The position numbers and the translations under genes are program-made. 64,000 bases of DNA. Source: Pelomonas sp. SE-A7 (GTDB lineage: Bacteria > Pseudomonadota > Gammaproteobacteria > Burkholderiales > Burkholderiaceae_C). The stretch is from positions 496,001 to 560,000 of the forward strand of contig NZ_JAUASW010000001.1 in NCBI RefSeq assembly GCF_030345705.1. The letters run 5' to 3'. The notes under the pieces were generated by a model. That model was not told the DNA's origin and did not search any database. It worked only from the letters and a program-made list of their open reading frames with translations. Numbering within the stretch: the stretch's first letter is position 1; every line of letters begins with the position of its first letter. Shown here in pieces: positions 7,810-16,300 of this stretch.

Positions 7810-9273
7810 TCACGCGGCCGGCGAGTCCGGCGCCGACGAAGGTCGGACCAGCTTCAGCAATTGCCGGGCGCTGTCGCGGTCCAGGCCGAACAGCAGGCCC
7901 AGGTAGACCAGGCTGGCCACGCCCATCATCAGGACAATGCTGGGCCAGGCCGGGAGGCCGATGGCGTCACAGCCAGTGCCGGTGGCCACGACCGCCGCGG
8001 CCATGGCGGCACTGAAGGCCGCCGGTTTGGCCAGCGCACCCAAGGCATCGCCAATGCCGATGCCAAGCACCGCCGACGAACGCTGGATGTTTTGTCCCAC
8101 CAGCAGCGGCAGACCGATCAGCCAGGCCAGCGCCAGGCCCTGGGCGCCGAAATAGCCGCCGATCAGGAAGCAGCAGGGCATCAGGATCACGCCGGTGATG
8201 CTGTTGCGCAGGTCGATGCCGGCATGGCCCGTGCCTTGGATGGCGCTGGACTGCAGCACGCTGAGCAGGCGCAGCGGCAGGGCCACGGAGACGATCTGCA
8301 GCGGTGCAACCGCGCCGCCCCAGTTGGGGCCGAGCAGGGCCGGGATCAGCCAGGGCGACAGCGCCGCCAAGCCCCAGAGCACTGGCACCACGACATACGC
8401 AACGAGACGCAGCCCCATCAGCAGCGCCGGCCTCAGCGGCGCAGCCTCGCGGTGGAGCTGGGCGATCACCGGGTAGGTCACCTGGTTGACCACGGACATC
8501 ACCCGGCTGACCGGCAGCATGGCCAGATGCATGGCGACCGAGTATTCACCGAGAGCATTCTTGGACAGCATGCGGCCGGCGATCAGCACGTCGCTCTGGC
8601 CGAACACATAGCTGGCCACCCGTGACAGGGCGACCTTGAAGCCGAAGCCGATCAGGCCCTTGGCGGCGCCCAGCTTGAAGCTGGGCCACAGGTTCAGCGG
8701 CACCAGCAGGTTCAACAGCACGACGCGAGCCAGCGTGCCGGCCAGCGGTCCGATGATCAGCGACCAGACGCCGTAACCCTTCCAGGCCATGCCGGCCGTG
8801 GTGAGCGTTGCGGCGAGGGCCACCACCACCTCGATCACCGAGCTGCCGCGGAATCGCAGGTCGCGGCGCAGCTGGGCATCGGACATGGCCGACAGCGGCG
8901 CCATCACCAGCTGAAGGGCCGCGATCTGGATCAGCGGCGCGGCTTCGGGCGCCTGGTAGAAGGCGGCAAGTGCCGGCGCCAGCAGAGCGACCAGGGCGGC
9001 GCCGCTGAGCGAAAACAAGATGGACGCGCCAAAGATGCTGCGCATCTGGGCCTTGTCCAGCCGCTCGGCCTGCACGATGCCGGCGCCTATGCCGAACTCG
9101 GCCGCCATGGCGACGATGGAGAGTACGGCGGTGCAGATTGCCGACAGGCCATAGTCCTGCGGCGACAGCGTCCGCATCACATAGATGGTGCCGACCCAGG
9201 AAATGATCTGGGAGCCCAAGCGGCTGGCTGCGGTCCAACGCAGCCCTTGCAGGAACTGGCGCTCGACGGTCAT
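7810..9273 (-). CDS. oligosaccharide flippase (Wzx-like, MATE/PST fold)
   Basis: 487 residues with about twelve to fourteen hydrophobic segments throughout and the opening typical of polysaccharide transporters (FLQGLRWTAASRLGSQIISW, then VGTIYVMRTLSPQDYGL). Such proteins move lipid-linked oligosaccharide units from the cytoplasmic to the periplasmic side of the inner membrane for polymerisation. Its ATG overlaps the stop of the TPR-like gene by four bases (9270-9273). No polymerase (Wzy) is visible in this window. The class is secure, the exported unit is unknown. Confidence 0.9.
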   Translation of the reverse strand: MTVERQFLQGLRWTAASRLGSQIISWVGTIYVMRTLSPQDYGLSAICTAVLSIVAMAAEFGIGAGIVQAERLDKAQMRSIFGASILFSLSGAALVALLAPALAAFYQAPEAAPLIQIAALQLVMAPLSAMSDAQLRRDLRFRGSSVIEVVVALAATLTTAGMAWKGYGVWSLIIGPLAGTLARVVLLNLLVPLNLWPSFKLGAAKGLIGFGFKVALSRVASYVFGQSDVLIAGRMLSKNALGEYSVAMHLAMLPVSRVMSVVNQVTYPVIAQLHREAAPLRPALLMGLRLVAYVVVPVLWGLAALSPWLIPALLGPNWGGAVAPLQIVSVALPLRLLSVLQSSAIQGTGHAGIDLRNSITGVILMPCCFLIGGYFGAQGLALAWLIGLPLLVGQNIQRSSAVLGIGIGDALGALAKPAAFSAAMAAAVVATGTGCDAIGLPAWPSIVLMMGVASLVYLGLLFGLDRDSARQLLKLVRPSSAPDSPAA

Positions 9274-9962
9274 GGGGCCGAGGCCGCCGCAGCCACTGGA
9301 GCGGCAGCGTCACGCCAGGCGCCCAGCTTCTGCAGGCGCTCGACCAGGCCGTCGATCTTCAGGCCCAGTTCCTGGGCCTTGTGCGCATGCGTCAGGGCCT
9401 TGTCGGTTTTGCCCACGTCAAGGTACAGGGCGGCAATGTTGCGCTGGGTGAAAGGGTTGTCCTTGACCTGGGCCGCGGCGGCATCGATCTGCGCTTCTGC
9501 CTCGGCCGGCCGGCCGGTCTGCACCAGGTGGTTGGCGAACAGCAGCTTGACCAGCGTGTCGTCGGGACGGAAGGCCACCCCGCGCATGAAGTAGCAGTCG
9601 ACCGAGTACTTGGTCTCCACCGGCTGGGTCGTCTTCAGGCGGATCGCCAGGTTGGACAGCGAGACCAGGGCACGGTGGTGGTTGGGAAACACGGCCAGCG
9701 TGTAGGCCAGGTCCTTGCCGGGGTTCTTGACCAGCTTGCCGCGCAGCCCGGCTTCGACTTCGGGCGTGAAATGCTCGACCTCGACCACATGCAGCAAGGC
9801 CTTGTGGGAGCGGTAGGTGTTCTCGGGAATGTAGTGGTCGGGCCGGTAGTCGAAGGGCCCCCAGGCCATCTCGAAATGGCCGCAACCGGCCGGCAGCGTC
9901 TGGGCCTGCAGACCGGAACTCAGCGCCATCAGCGCGAGGGCGGCAAGGGAAGTCGACTTCAT
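9270..9962 (-). CDS. secreted TPR-like protein of the polysaccharide locus
   Basis: 230 residues. A signal peptide is visible (MKSTSLAALALMALSSGLQA, cleavage after QA), so the protein should be periplasmic. The central part begins with a Cys/Trp-containing module (CGHFEMAWGPFDYRPDHYIP), then helical pairs such as NPFTQRNIAALYLDVGKTDK resembling tetratricopeptide repeats, with an Ala/Pro tail. TPR proteins in such loci often scaffold secretion or polymerisation complexes. Translation is coupled to the flippase by a four-base overlap. I do not recognise a named family and the function is unassigned. Confidence 0.78.
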   Translation of the reverse strand: MKSTSLAALALMALSSGLQAQTLPAGCGHFEMAWGPFDYRPDHYIPENTYRSHKALLHVVEVEHFTPEVEAGLRGKLVKNPGKDLAYTLAVFPNHHRALVSLSNLAIRLKTTQPVETKYSVDCYFMRGVAFRPDDTLVKLLFANHLVQTGRPAEAEAQIDAAAAQVKDNPFTQRNIAALYLDVGKTDKALTHAHKAQELGLKIDGLVERLQKLGAWRDAAAPVAAAASAP

Positions 9963-10031
9963 GGCGTGCTCCGAAGATGGTCTGCTGGATGAATTGTGCA
10001 GCAGGGTTTTTGGCTGGCCCGGCCCGCCGCG

Positions 10032-12173
10032 CTATTCATGGGGGTCTGCGTTGGCCGGCCGCGCGGCGCGCAACTTCAGGACCAGGGCCTTGATGCCGCG
10101 GCGGCAGCCCTCGACGCACAAGTCCTTGAGTCCGATGAGCGACAGCGGGTTGTAGGCCACCAGACCCCAGCGCTCGCGCCGGTGCGACATCCAGGTCTGC
10201 TTGTAGGGGTCGTCGCCTATCAGGTAGTCCACCTCGTGGACGCGGTCCACGTCCAGTGCGTGCTGCATCAGCGCGGCGGTCAGCACGGTGCCCGGCGAAT
10301 AGCTCTTGTAGCCCTCGTCGTAGGCCACCTTGTAGATGTCGGCCCGGCCATTGGCGACGATCCAGATCTGCGCGGCGATCGGCTTGTCGCCCAGCCAGAC
10401 CACGCCCAGGCGCAGCCAGCCGCGGCTGCGGCAGAAATTGATCAGGCCGGGCACGAAGCCCAGGTAGGGCTCCGGTTGCTTCCAGCTTGCCGCGTAGACC
10501 ACTTCGTAGGCCGCGATGCCGCGCTCGATGTCGTCCTCGATGATGATTTCCACCCGGCCCCCATCGGCCTGCAGCTTCTTGGTCATCCGGGAAATGGTGT
10601 TGCGCTGCTTGCTGCTGCGCTGCGCCAGATACGCGGCCCAGCTCTCCTGTTGCGCCAGATACCAGTTGCCGAAACAGAAGTAAGGGAAGCTGATCAGATT
10701 GGCCAGGCGCAGGGCCGATTGCAACGTCCGGAAGCTGGCCGCCTCGATGGCCATGGGGAAGAACTGGAACGAGCTCAGCCCACGGTGGTCGCGCTGGATG
10801 GCGCGGATCAGGGTCGACAGCTGCACATCGGTCAGTCCGGGCGCCAGCACCGGTGCGTACAGGGCCGTGTAGTAGTTCGCCAGCGACTGGACCTTGGCGT
10901 CAAGGGTTCGGGCCGTCAGCAGCAGCGGCAGCACGGCCATGGGACGGCCATCGTGCTCCAGCACGTAGAACATGACCCCGGCATGCTCGGGGAAGACCTG
11001 GTCGACCAGGTTGGTGTACCAACCGACGCCGAACTGCATCGAGTCGTCCTCGGCCTCGGTCAGGAAGCGGACCAGTTCGGCCGGAAACTCCGAAGGATGC
11101 CTGTAGCAGCGCACGCCGACCGGACCGGTCGCGTCGCCGCGGGCGCGCGAGCCGCGGATCAGTCGCAGGCCGGATCGCGTCGCCCGGGCCGTCGTCCTCG
11201 CGACGGCGTTGCGATAGAAGCCCAGGTGTCTGATCCAGCGATGGCCGGAGGACCACTTCAGCTGCTCATCGCTGGCATCGGTATAGAACTCGATGCGGCC
11301 CTCCGGCAGCAGGCCGAAGCAGTGCTCGATGGCCAGCCGCAACAGAACGCGGCCCGGCGCATACGAGGCGGCGCTTTCAAGGTAGGTTGTCTTGAGCATC
11401 ACCAGCATGCGGTCTTCGATGATGGCCAGGCGCGCGGCCACCAGTTGATCGTCCAGCCACAGCTCCCAGGCGACCGCTAGACCGTCCTTTGCATGCTGGC
11501 ACATGACGTCGCGGTAGAAACGTTCCTGGACAGGGCTGCTGCCCACCGCCGTGCCGCGCGACCCCTTCCAGCCGGCGGCTTCAAGCGCCGCGTAGCGCGC
11601 CACGGCCGTGGCGATCTGCTCCGGTTCGGTGATGGTTACGAAACGCTCGCTCAGCCCGTCGGCCTGGGCGCGGCGCCGGTAGCGTTCCAGGTTCTGTGTC
11701 AGCTTCTTGGGGCGGGACCGCCAGTAATCGTCGAAGCTGCCGGTCAGCGCGATGTCCATGGTGAGGGCCTGGTCGACGCTGTCGCTGGAGAACAGGCCGG
11801 TCGAAGCCAGGTCGCCGAAATGCGGGTCGCAGCAAAGCAGGTCGAGCTCGGCCGCCAGGCCCGGCAGGCTGCGGACCAGGTCCTCGACATGGCTCGCGTC
11901 ATGCAGCAGCGTCGGACCCAACTGCGCCTGCTCCGGCAGGAAGCTGCGCCAGGAGAAGCTGCCGTGCTGCTGCACCACGCACATGCCTTCCACCTGGTCC
12001 TCGAGCGTCAGCACGCAAAGGTATTCGCCGCCGGTGGCGAAATTGCCGAGCAGCGCATTGACGAAACGGCTGCTGAGCATGGGGTTGGGGGCGAACAGGC
12101 GGCGCCGCAGGGTGTCCCAGGCCGTCGCGTGTTCACCAAGGCTGCCCTGCAGCGGATGAAGGGTCCAACTCAT
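10032..12173 (-). CDS. tandem GNAT/FemAB-like acyltransferase (two fused copies)
   Basis: 713 residues made of two related acyltransferase units. The first spans roughly 1-350 and has YAPGRVLLRLAIEHCF followed by EFYTDASDEQLKW. The second spans roughly 355-713 and has YSPGTVLTAALMQHALDV followed by YLIGDDPYKQTWM. Both match the CelD/BioF2-type GNAT fold also found in FemAB aminoacyltransferases, so the gene seems to be an internal duplication and fusion. These enzymes transfer acyl or aminoacyl groups to amines or hydroxyls. Its start overlaps the stop of hydrolase 1 (ATGA, 12170-12173). Acceptor and donor are unknown; polymer or lipid-carrier decoration is inference. Confidence 0.82.
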   Translation of the reverse strand: MSWTLHPLQGSLGEHATAWDTLRRRLFAPNPMLSSRFVNALLGNFATGGEYLCVLTLEDQVEGMCVVQQHGSFSWRSFLPEQAQLGPTLLHDASHVEDLVRSLPGLAAELDLLCCDPHFGDLASTGLFSSDSVDQALTMDIALTGSFDDYWRSRPKKLTQNLERYRRRAQADGLSERFVTITEPEQIATAVARYAALEAAGWKGSRGTAVGSSPVQERFYRDVMCQHAKDGLAVAWELWLDDQLVAARLAIIEDRMLVMLKTTYLESAASYAPGRVLLRLAIEHCFGLLPEGRIEFYTDASDEQLKWSSGHRWIRHLGFYRNAVARTTARATRSGLRLIRGSRARGDATGPVGVRCYRHPSEFPAELVRFLTEAEDDSMQFGVGWYTNLVDQVFPEHAGVMFYVLEHDGRPMAVLPLLLTARTLDAKVQSLANYYTALYAPVLAPGLTDVQLSTLIRAIQRDHRGLSSFQFFPMAIEAASFRTLQSALRLANLISFPYFCFGNWYLAQQESWAAYLAQRSSKQRNTISRMTKKLQADGGRVEIIIEDDIERGIAAYEVVYAASWKQPEPYLGFVPGLINFCRSRGWLRLGVVWLGDKPIAAQIWIVANGRADIYKVAYDEGYKSYSPGTVLTAALMQHALDVDRVHEVDYLIGDDPYKQTWMSHRRERWGLVAYNPLSLIGLKDLCVEGCRRGIKALVLKLRAARPANADPHE

Positions 12174-13054
12174 CGCATCAGCTCAGCCTGTGTTGAAGCG
12201 GATGGCCGGAGGGCAGTGGCCAGCCAGTGGTTCGTCGCCTGCTCGACCTCGGCCCGCCAGGGCGCGGACGAAAAGGTGTGGTCGGCCTCGGCGAAGTCTC
12301 GCCGGGTCGTGGTGGGGCGATCGATCAGGCCTTGCCATTCGCGGCTGGCCTTGACATGGTCGAGGAACTCCTTGGCCACATAGTCGGTGCCGCTGAGCAG
12401 CAGCAGCACCGGACCGGGGAAGCGCTTCCAGGCGCGCGCCATGCGGGCCTGGAAGCCCAGGCGGTCGGCGCTGGCGGGTTTGGCGCGCGATGCCGTGCGC
12501 AGCTTGGCCAGGAATTCCTTCAGCGCCTTCAAGCCGGTGCGCCCGCTCAGCAGCTTGAGCCAGAACTCCTTCTGCATCAGTCGCTGGGCGTAGTAATGCT
12601 TGACCTGGGTCTTGGCCAGGCTTTCGGTGGAGCGGACCCAGGGGTTGAGCAGGACCAGGCCGGCGATGTCGCCGTCGGCTGCTTGCCCATCGACGTAGAG
12701 CAGGGCGGCCGAAGCGCCGTCGCACAGGCCCCAGAGCACGACCTGGCGGACCGCCGGGCATTGCTCGCGCAGGCTGCGGACCGCGGCCGCGATGTCTTTG
12801 CCCACGTCCTCGAACGAGCGCAGGGGGCCTTCGCTGTCGCCCATGCCCCGGTAGTCGAAACGCAGGCAGTGGTGACCTTGCGCGGCCAGCGCGCGCGACA
12901 GCAGGGTGAACTGCCGGTGGCTGCCGACCCGGTACTGCGGGCCGCCGACGATGACGACCACGCCCACGCCACTGGGCTGGGCCGGCTCGGCAAGAATGCC
13001 AAGCAACTGTTCGCCCTGGCAGTCGAAGCTGACGGCACGTTCGGTAACGCTCAT
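12170..13054 (-). CDS. alpha/beta hydrolase 1, exosortase A system-associated
   Basis: 294 residues. The start at 13054 (MSVTERAVSFDCQGEQL) overlaps the stop of hydrolase 2 by four bases. The order VVIVGGPQYRVGSHRQFTLL, FDYRGMGDSEG, WGLCDGASAALLY and a late FAEADHTFSS (catalytic His) is that of the hydrolase-1 family found in exosortase A (EpsH) loci. The nucleophile position in GLCDGAS is Asp rather than Ser or Cys, with Cys just before it; the assignment of the nucleophile is uncertain. No signal peptide, so it should be cytoplasmic. The natural substrate is not known for the family. Confidence 0.87.
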   Translation of the reverse strand: MSVTERAVSFDCQGEQLLGILAEPAQPSGVGVVVIVGGPQYRVGSHRQFTLLSRALAAQGHHCLRFDYRGMGDSEGPLRSFEDVGKDIAAAVRSLREQCPAVRQVVLWGLCDGASAALLYVDGQAADGDIAGLVLLNPWVRSTESLAKTQVKHYYAQRLMQKEFWLKLLSGRTGLKALKEFLAKLRTASRAKPASADRLGFQARMARAWKRFPGPVLLLLSGTDYVAKEFLDHVKASREWQGLIDRPTTTRRDFAEADHTFSSAPWRAEVEQATNHWLATALRPSASTQAELMR

Positions 13055-13878
13055 GCACCAGCCTCCCGCAGCAGCCGGCAGCCGGTCTGCACAAGGTCGG
13101 GCAGTTCCTCGATCTCGGTGGTCTGCCAGAACGCCGGGCCCTGGGCGAAGCCGTTCTGGACCGCATAGCCCGCATCGCGCCAGCGTTGCTGGGCTTGCAG
13201 GGCCACCGGTGTCCATTCGGGCGCTTCGCGCGAACTCACCTCGATCCAGACCAGGCGGCGGCCGGCTCCGTCTCCTTCGGGGGGCGTCAGCGGCGCGGCT
13301 TCCAGTCCCTTGGCCAGTGCAGCCGGCAGCAGGTAGCCGGCCACCTCGACCGAACGGCCCTGGTCCAGCTCGCTGCGCAGGCTGGCCATCAGGCCCTTGC
13401 TGCCGCTGTCCAGCATTTCTCCGGCCACCTTGAGCCGCAGGAACTGCTGCATCAAGGTCTTGCCGGAGGCCGGCGGCTGCACCAGCAACAGCTGGCTCGG
13501 ATAGGGCAGGGTCTTGTGCGCTTCGACCGCAAGCAGGCAACCGGCACGCAGACCCCAGAGCCAGAGCGTCCGGCCACCAGGCTGGGCCATCAGCCAGTCG
13601 CTCGCCTGCTTCACGTCGTCCAGCCAGGCCTGCCAGCTCGCATCGCCGAAATCGCCGCTGCTGTCGCCACAGCCGAGCGGATCCAGCTGCAGCACCTCAT
13701 AGCCTTCGGCGGCGAAGGCGCGAGCCTGCAGGGCGGCCATCCGCCGCGCCTTGTTCATCTCGTCGGCGAACGGCGCCAGGTAGAGGATCTTGCCGAGCGA
13801 GCCTTCGCTGCGCCTCGCCGGGTGGTAGAGGCAGTAGCGGTGGCCGCCGGAAGGACTGTCCAGGAAGAAGGGCTGCAT
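13051..13878 (-). CDS. alpha/beta hydrolase 2, exosortase A system-associated
   Basis: 275 residues beginning MQPFFLDSPSGGHRYCLYHP, with ILYLAPFADEMNKARRM, LDPLGCGDSSGDFGDASW and WGLRAGCLLAVEA. This is the pattern of the hydrolase-2 family that accompanies hydrolase 1 in exosortase A loci. The nucleophile elbow reads GLRAGC, so a classical Ser is missing and Ala or Cys occupies the site; a thioesterase-like or non-catalytic role is possible. It is coupled to hydrolase 1 by a four-base overlap and lies 18 bases after the GT4 gene. Family identity is firm, the reaction is unknown. Confidence 0.87.
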   Translation of the reverse strand: MQPFFLDSPSGGHRYCLYHPARRSEGSLGKILYLAPFADEMNKARRMAALQARAFAAEGYEVLQLDPLGCGDSSGDFGDASWQAWLDDVKQASDWLMAQPGGRTLWLWGLRAGCLLAVEAHKTLPYPSQLLLVQPPASGKTLMQQFLRLKVAGEMLDSGSKGLMASLRSELDQGRSVEVAGYLLPAALAKGLEAAPLTPPEGDGAGRRLVWIEVSSREAPEWTPVALQAQQRWRDAGYAVQNGFAQGPAFWQTTEIEELPDLVQTGCRLLREAGA

Positions 13879-13896
13879 GTTGTCTCTTGCCCAGGT

Positions 13897-15180
13897 TCAG
13901 CCCAGCGCCAGGCTGTCGAACAGCGCGGCGAATTTCTCGACGGTGCGGGTCCGCTCGAACTCGGCGACCCGGTCCAGGCTCATCACGGTCGCGGTGTCTG
14001 ATTCGATGCCGGTGATGAAGCTTGCCAGGGCCTGGGTGATGGCGGCTTCGTCGTCCAGCGGCGCCAGCGTGCCCACGTTTTCCTGGCGTATCAGGCCGGC
14101 GGTATCACCGTCGGCATCGGCCAGCGCGAGGATGGGCCGCCGGGCCCTGAAGTATTCATACAGCTTGGCCGGGACCGCCGGGTTCGAGGTGTAGCCCTGG
14201 AAGATCAGCAGGCCGTCGGCGGCCAGCATCTCGCGCAGCGCCGCCTCGTAGGGCAGGCCGGGCTGGAAGTCGACCACCTGCTGCAGGCCCAGCTCGCCGA
14301 CCAAACCGGCATAGACCTGCTCGACGCCCGAAGCCCGCAGCACCACCCTGAGCGGACGGCTGCCGGCCGGGCGGCTGTCCAGCATCCGGCGCAGGGCCCT
14401 GAAGAAATGCGAAGGGTCGCGGTCCGGCGAGGGATAGATGGTGCCGCTGTGCAGCAGCACGATGGGCGCATCAGCGGCTTGCGAGGCAGCCAGACCCGAT
14501 GCCGGCATGCCGCTGGCAGCGGCCGCGAAAGCGGTCTCGTCGAAGCCGTTGGGCATGACGCGCCAGCGCTCGTGCCTTGCGTCCGGATAGCGGTCCATGC
14601 AGATCTTGCGGGCGCCCTCGGTGCAAAAGCTGAGGGCATCGGCATGGGCGGCGGCGCGCCTTTCGATGGCCAGCCGGGCGCGCAGCAGGGCCGGCCAATG
14701 CGGCGTCATGACGCCGGTGCGCACATCCTTCTCGACCATGGGATCGCGGAAATCTGCGACCCAGGGCACGCCCGACAGGCGATGCAGGGCATAGCCGATC
14801 CAGTGGGCCGTGGCGATCGGGTAGGTACTCCAGATCACCTGGGGACGGTGGCGGCGGATCATGGACAGTCCGGCCGGGATCGCACTGAGTGCCCAGGTCT
14901 GCCAGCGGTCAGGCAGGGTCATCCACTTCGGATGGCGGCCGGCGATGGCCAGATGGCGCGTGACGTCCAGAGCCAGGCTGCGGCGCACCTCGACCGTGGG
15001 CGGGATCTGGCCCATGCGCTCGTCGCTGGTGGCCGGATAGGCCGAGGGCGAGGCGCTGAGCACCAGCGGCTCCCAGCCGAAGCGCGGCAGGTGGCGGGCC
15101 AGCGACAGCGAGCGCTCCAGGCCGCTGCTGGCTTTGATGGGCGGGAAGTGGAAGGCGACCAGCAGGGCCTTATTCGTCAT
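13897..15180 (-). CDS. GT4-family glycosyltransferase
   Basis: 427 residues, cytoplasmic or membrane-associated GT-B fold. Visible marks are the N-terminal FHFPPIKASSGLERS loop, WVADFRDPM, RVMPNGFDE and the C-terminal nucleotide-sugar site VPAKLYEYFRARRPILAL. Family members add a hexose from a nucleotide sugar to a lipid-linked acceptor. It overlaps the following GNAT-like gene upstream by 11 bases (15170-15180), so both are in one operon. The incomplete gene at 2-295 is a paralogue. Sugar specificity cannot be read from sequence. Confidence 0.9.
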   Translation of the reverse strand: MTNKALLVAFHFPPIKASSGLERSLSLARHLPRFGWEPLVLSASPSAYPATSDERMGQIPPTVEVRRSLALDVTRHLAIAGRHPKWMTLPDRWQTWALSAIPAGLSMIRRHRPQVIWSTYPIATAHWIGYALHRLSGVPWVADFRDPMVEKDVRTGVMTPHWPALLRARLAIERRAAAHADALSFCTEGARKICMDRYPDARHERWRVMPNGFDETAFAAAASGMPASGLAASQAADAPIVLLHSGTIYPSPDRDPSHFFRALRRMLDSRPAGSRPLRVVLRASGVEQVYAGLVGELGLQQVVDFQPGLPYEAALREMLAADGLLIFQGYTSNPAVPAKLYEYFRARRPILALADADGDTAGLIRQENVGTLAPLDDEAAITQALASFITGIESDTATVMSLDRVAEFERTRTVEKFAALFDSLALG

Positions 15181-16300
15181 GGTGGGCCGCTTCCTCTTTG
15201 GTTTTCTGATCTGTGCTGCGGAGTCTTGCGTGCCAACGCCGGATATAGCCCGCCAGGCGGGCCTTGGGCGTGCGGTTGAACAGCCTCAGGCCCTGGCAGA
15301 CGTAACTGCCGTTGCGGTCGGACCAGCGCAGTTTGTGGGGCTCGCTGCGGCCCATGAAGTCGAAGCTGATCATGCCCAGGTCACGCAGGCGGCCGAAGGC
15401 GTAGTCGTTCAGCAGGTAGCTGGGGCTGAGCTTGTCGAACTCGGCACAGTGGCTGTGCTTGAGGCAGCAGAAGACCTGCTGCCGCATGGTGCCGAAGATA
15501 TGGGCGATGGGACGTCCCTCGTGCCAGAGCGCGGCGGCGTAGAGCAGCCCGGTTTCCAGCGCATGGGGAAACAGCGCGCGGTAGAAGGCCTCCTGGCGGG
15601 GTTGCCGGGTGATGGCCGTGCCGGCTTCGTGCTTCCACGATTGGCGCTCCACCGCCAGCACCAGCTCGATCAGCTCCTGGGCCTGTTCGGGCCGGGTGTA
15701 TTCGCGGAATTCAATGGGCCCCAGCTTGGCGAACTTGTTGCGTGCCGTGCGCAGCATCTGCAGCACGCTCTTGGAGATGCCGGCCTTGAATTCGTCGGCG
15801 CTGGCCCGCAGGGGGAAGTACGGCGATTCCAGCGACTCACCAGGCTGGACGTCGTAGCCGCGCTGGCGCGCCTCGTCCAGGGCCAGGCGGACCGAGGGGT
15901 GACCGGCCTTGAGGTTCATGTGCAGGCTGATCCAGCCGGGGAAGGCACGATCGGCACCGCGCAGCAGTGCGGTCCAGACCTGCGGGTCGGCCGACTTCAT
16001 CAGCGGGGCAATGCGTCCGCAGTACTGGTCGGTGATCAGGCCCAGCACCGGACCCAGGCGGGACTGGGCGGTCTTGACCAGTGGCAGCAGGCCGAGCACC
16101 TCGTCGCCACGCCGGGCGACGACCACCCGGCAGTCTCCGGCCTCCGGAAAGGCCCGGCGCAGCGTCTCGAACCAGTCGAAGGCGCCGGTGGCGTCAATGC
16201 CCTCGAGTGCCTGCGGCTCTTCCTGGGCCAAACAGTCCCAGGCGCCTTTCAGCGCCAGCAGATCGGTGTGCTCGGTGAGGACCTCGACGACGATGTTCAT
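15170..16300 (-). CDS. FemAB/GNAT-like acyltransferase
   Basis: 376 residues starting MNIVVEVLTEHTDLLALKGA at 16300. This start overlaps the stop of the aminotransferase-like gene by four bases (ATGA). The C-terminal half (AALWHEGRPIAHIFGTMR, then KLSPSYLLNDYAFGRL, FDFMGRSEPHKLRW) matches the CelD/BioF2-type GNAT domain seen in both halves of the tandem gene at 10032-12173. The protein probably moves an acyl or aminoacyl group onto an amino sugar or lipid carrier. No signal peptide is seen. A third related enzyme in one locus suggests several acylation sites or donors. Confidence 0.83.
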   Translation of the reverse strand: MNIVVEVLTEHTDLLALKGAWDCLAQEEPQALEGIDATGAFDWFETLRRAFPEAGDCRVVVARRGDEVLGLLPLVKTAQSRLGPVLGLITDQYCGRIAPLMKSADPQVWTALLRGADRAFPGWISLHMNLKAGHPSVRLALDEARQRGYDVQPGESLESPYFPLRASADEFKAGISKSVLQMLRTARNKFAKLGPIEFREYTRPEQAQELIELVLAVERQSWKHEAGTAITRQPRQEAFYRALFPHALETGLLYAAALWHEGRPIAHIFGTMRQQVFCCLKHSHCAEFDKLSPSYLLNDYAFGRLRDLGMISFDFMGRSEPHKLRWSDRNGSYVCQGLRLFNRTPKARLAGYIRRWHARLRSTDQKTKEEAAHHDE

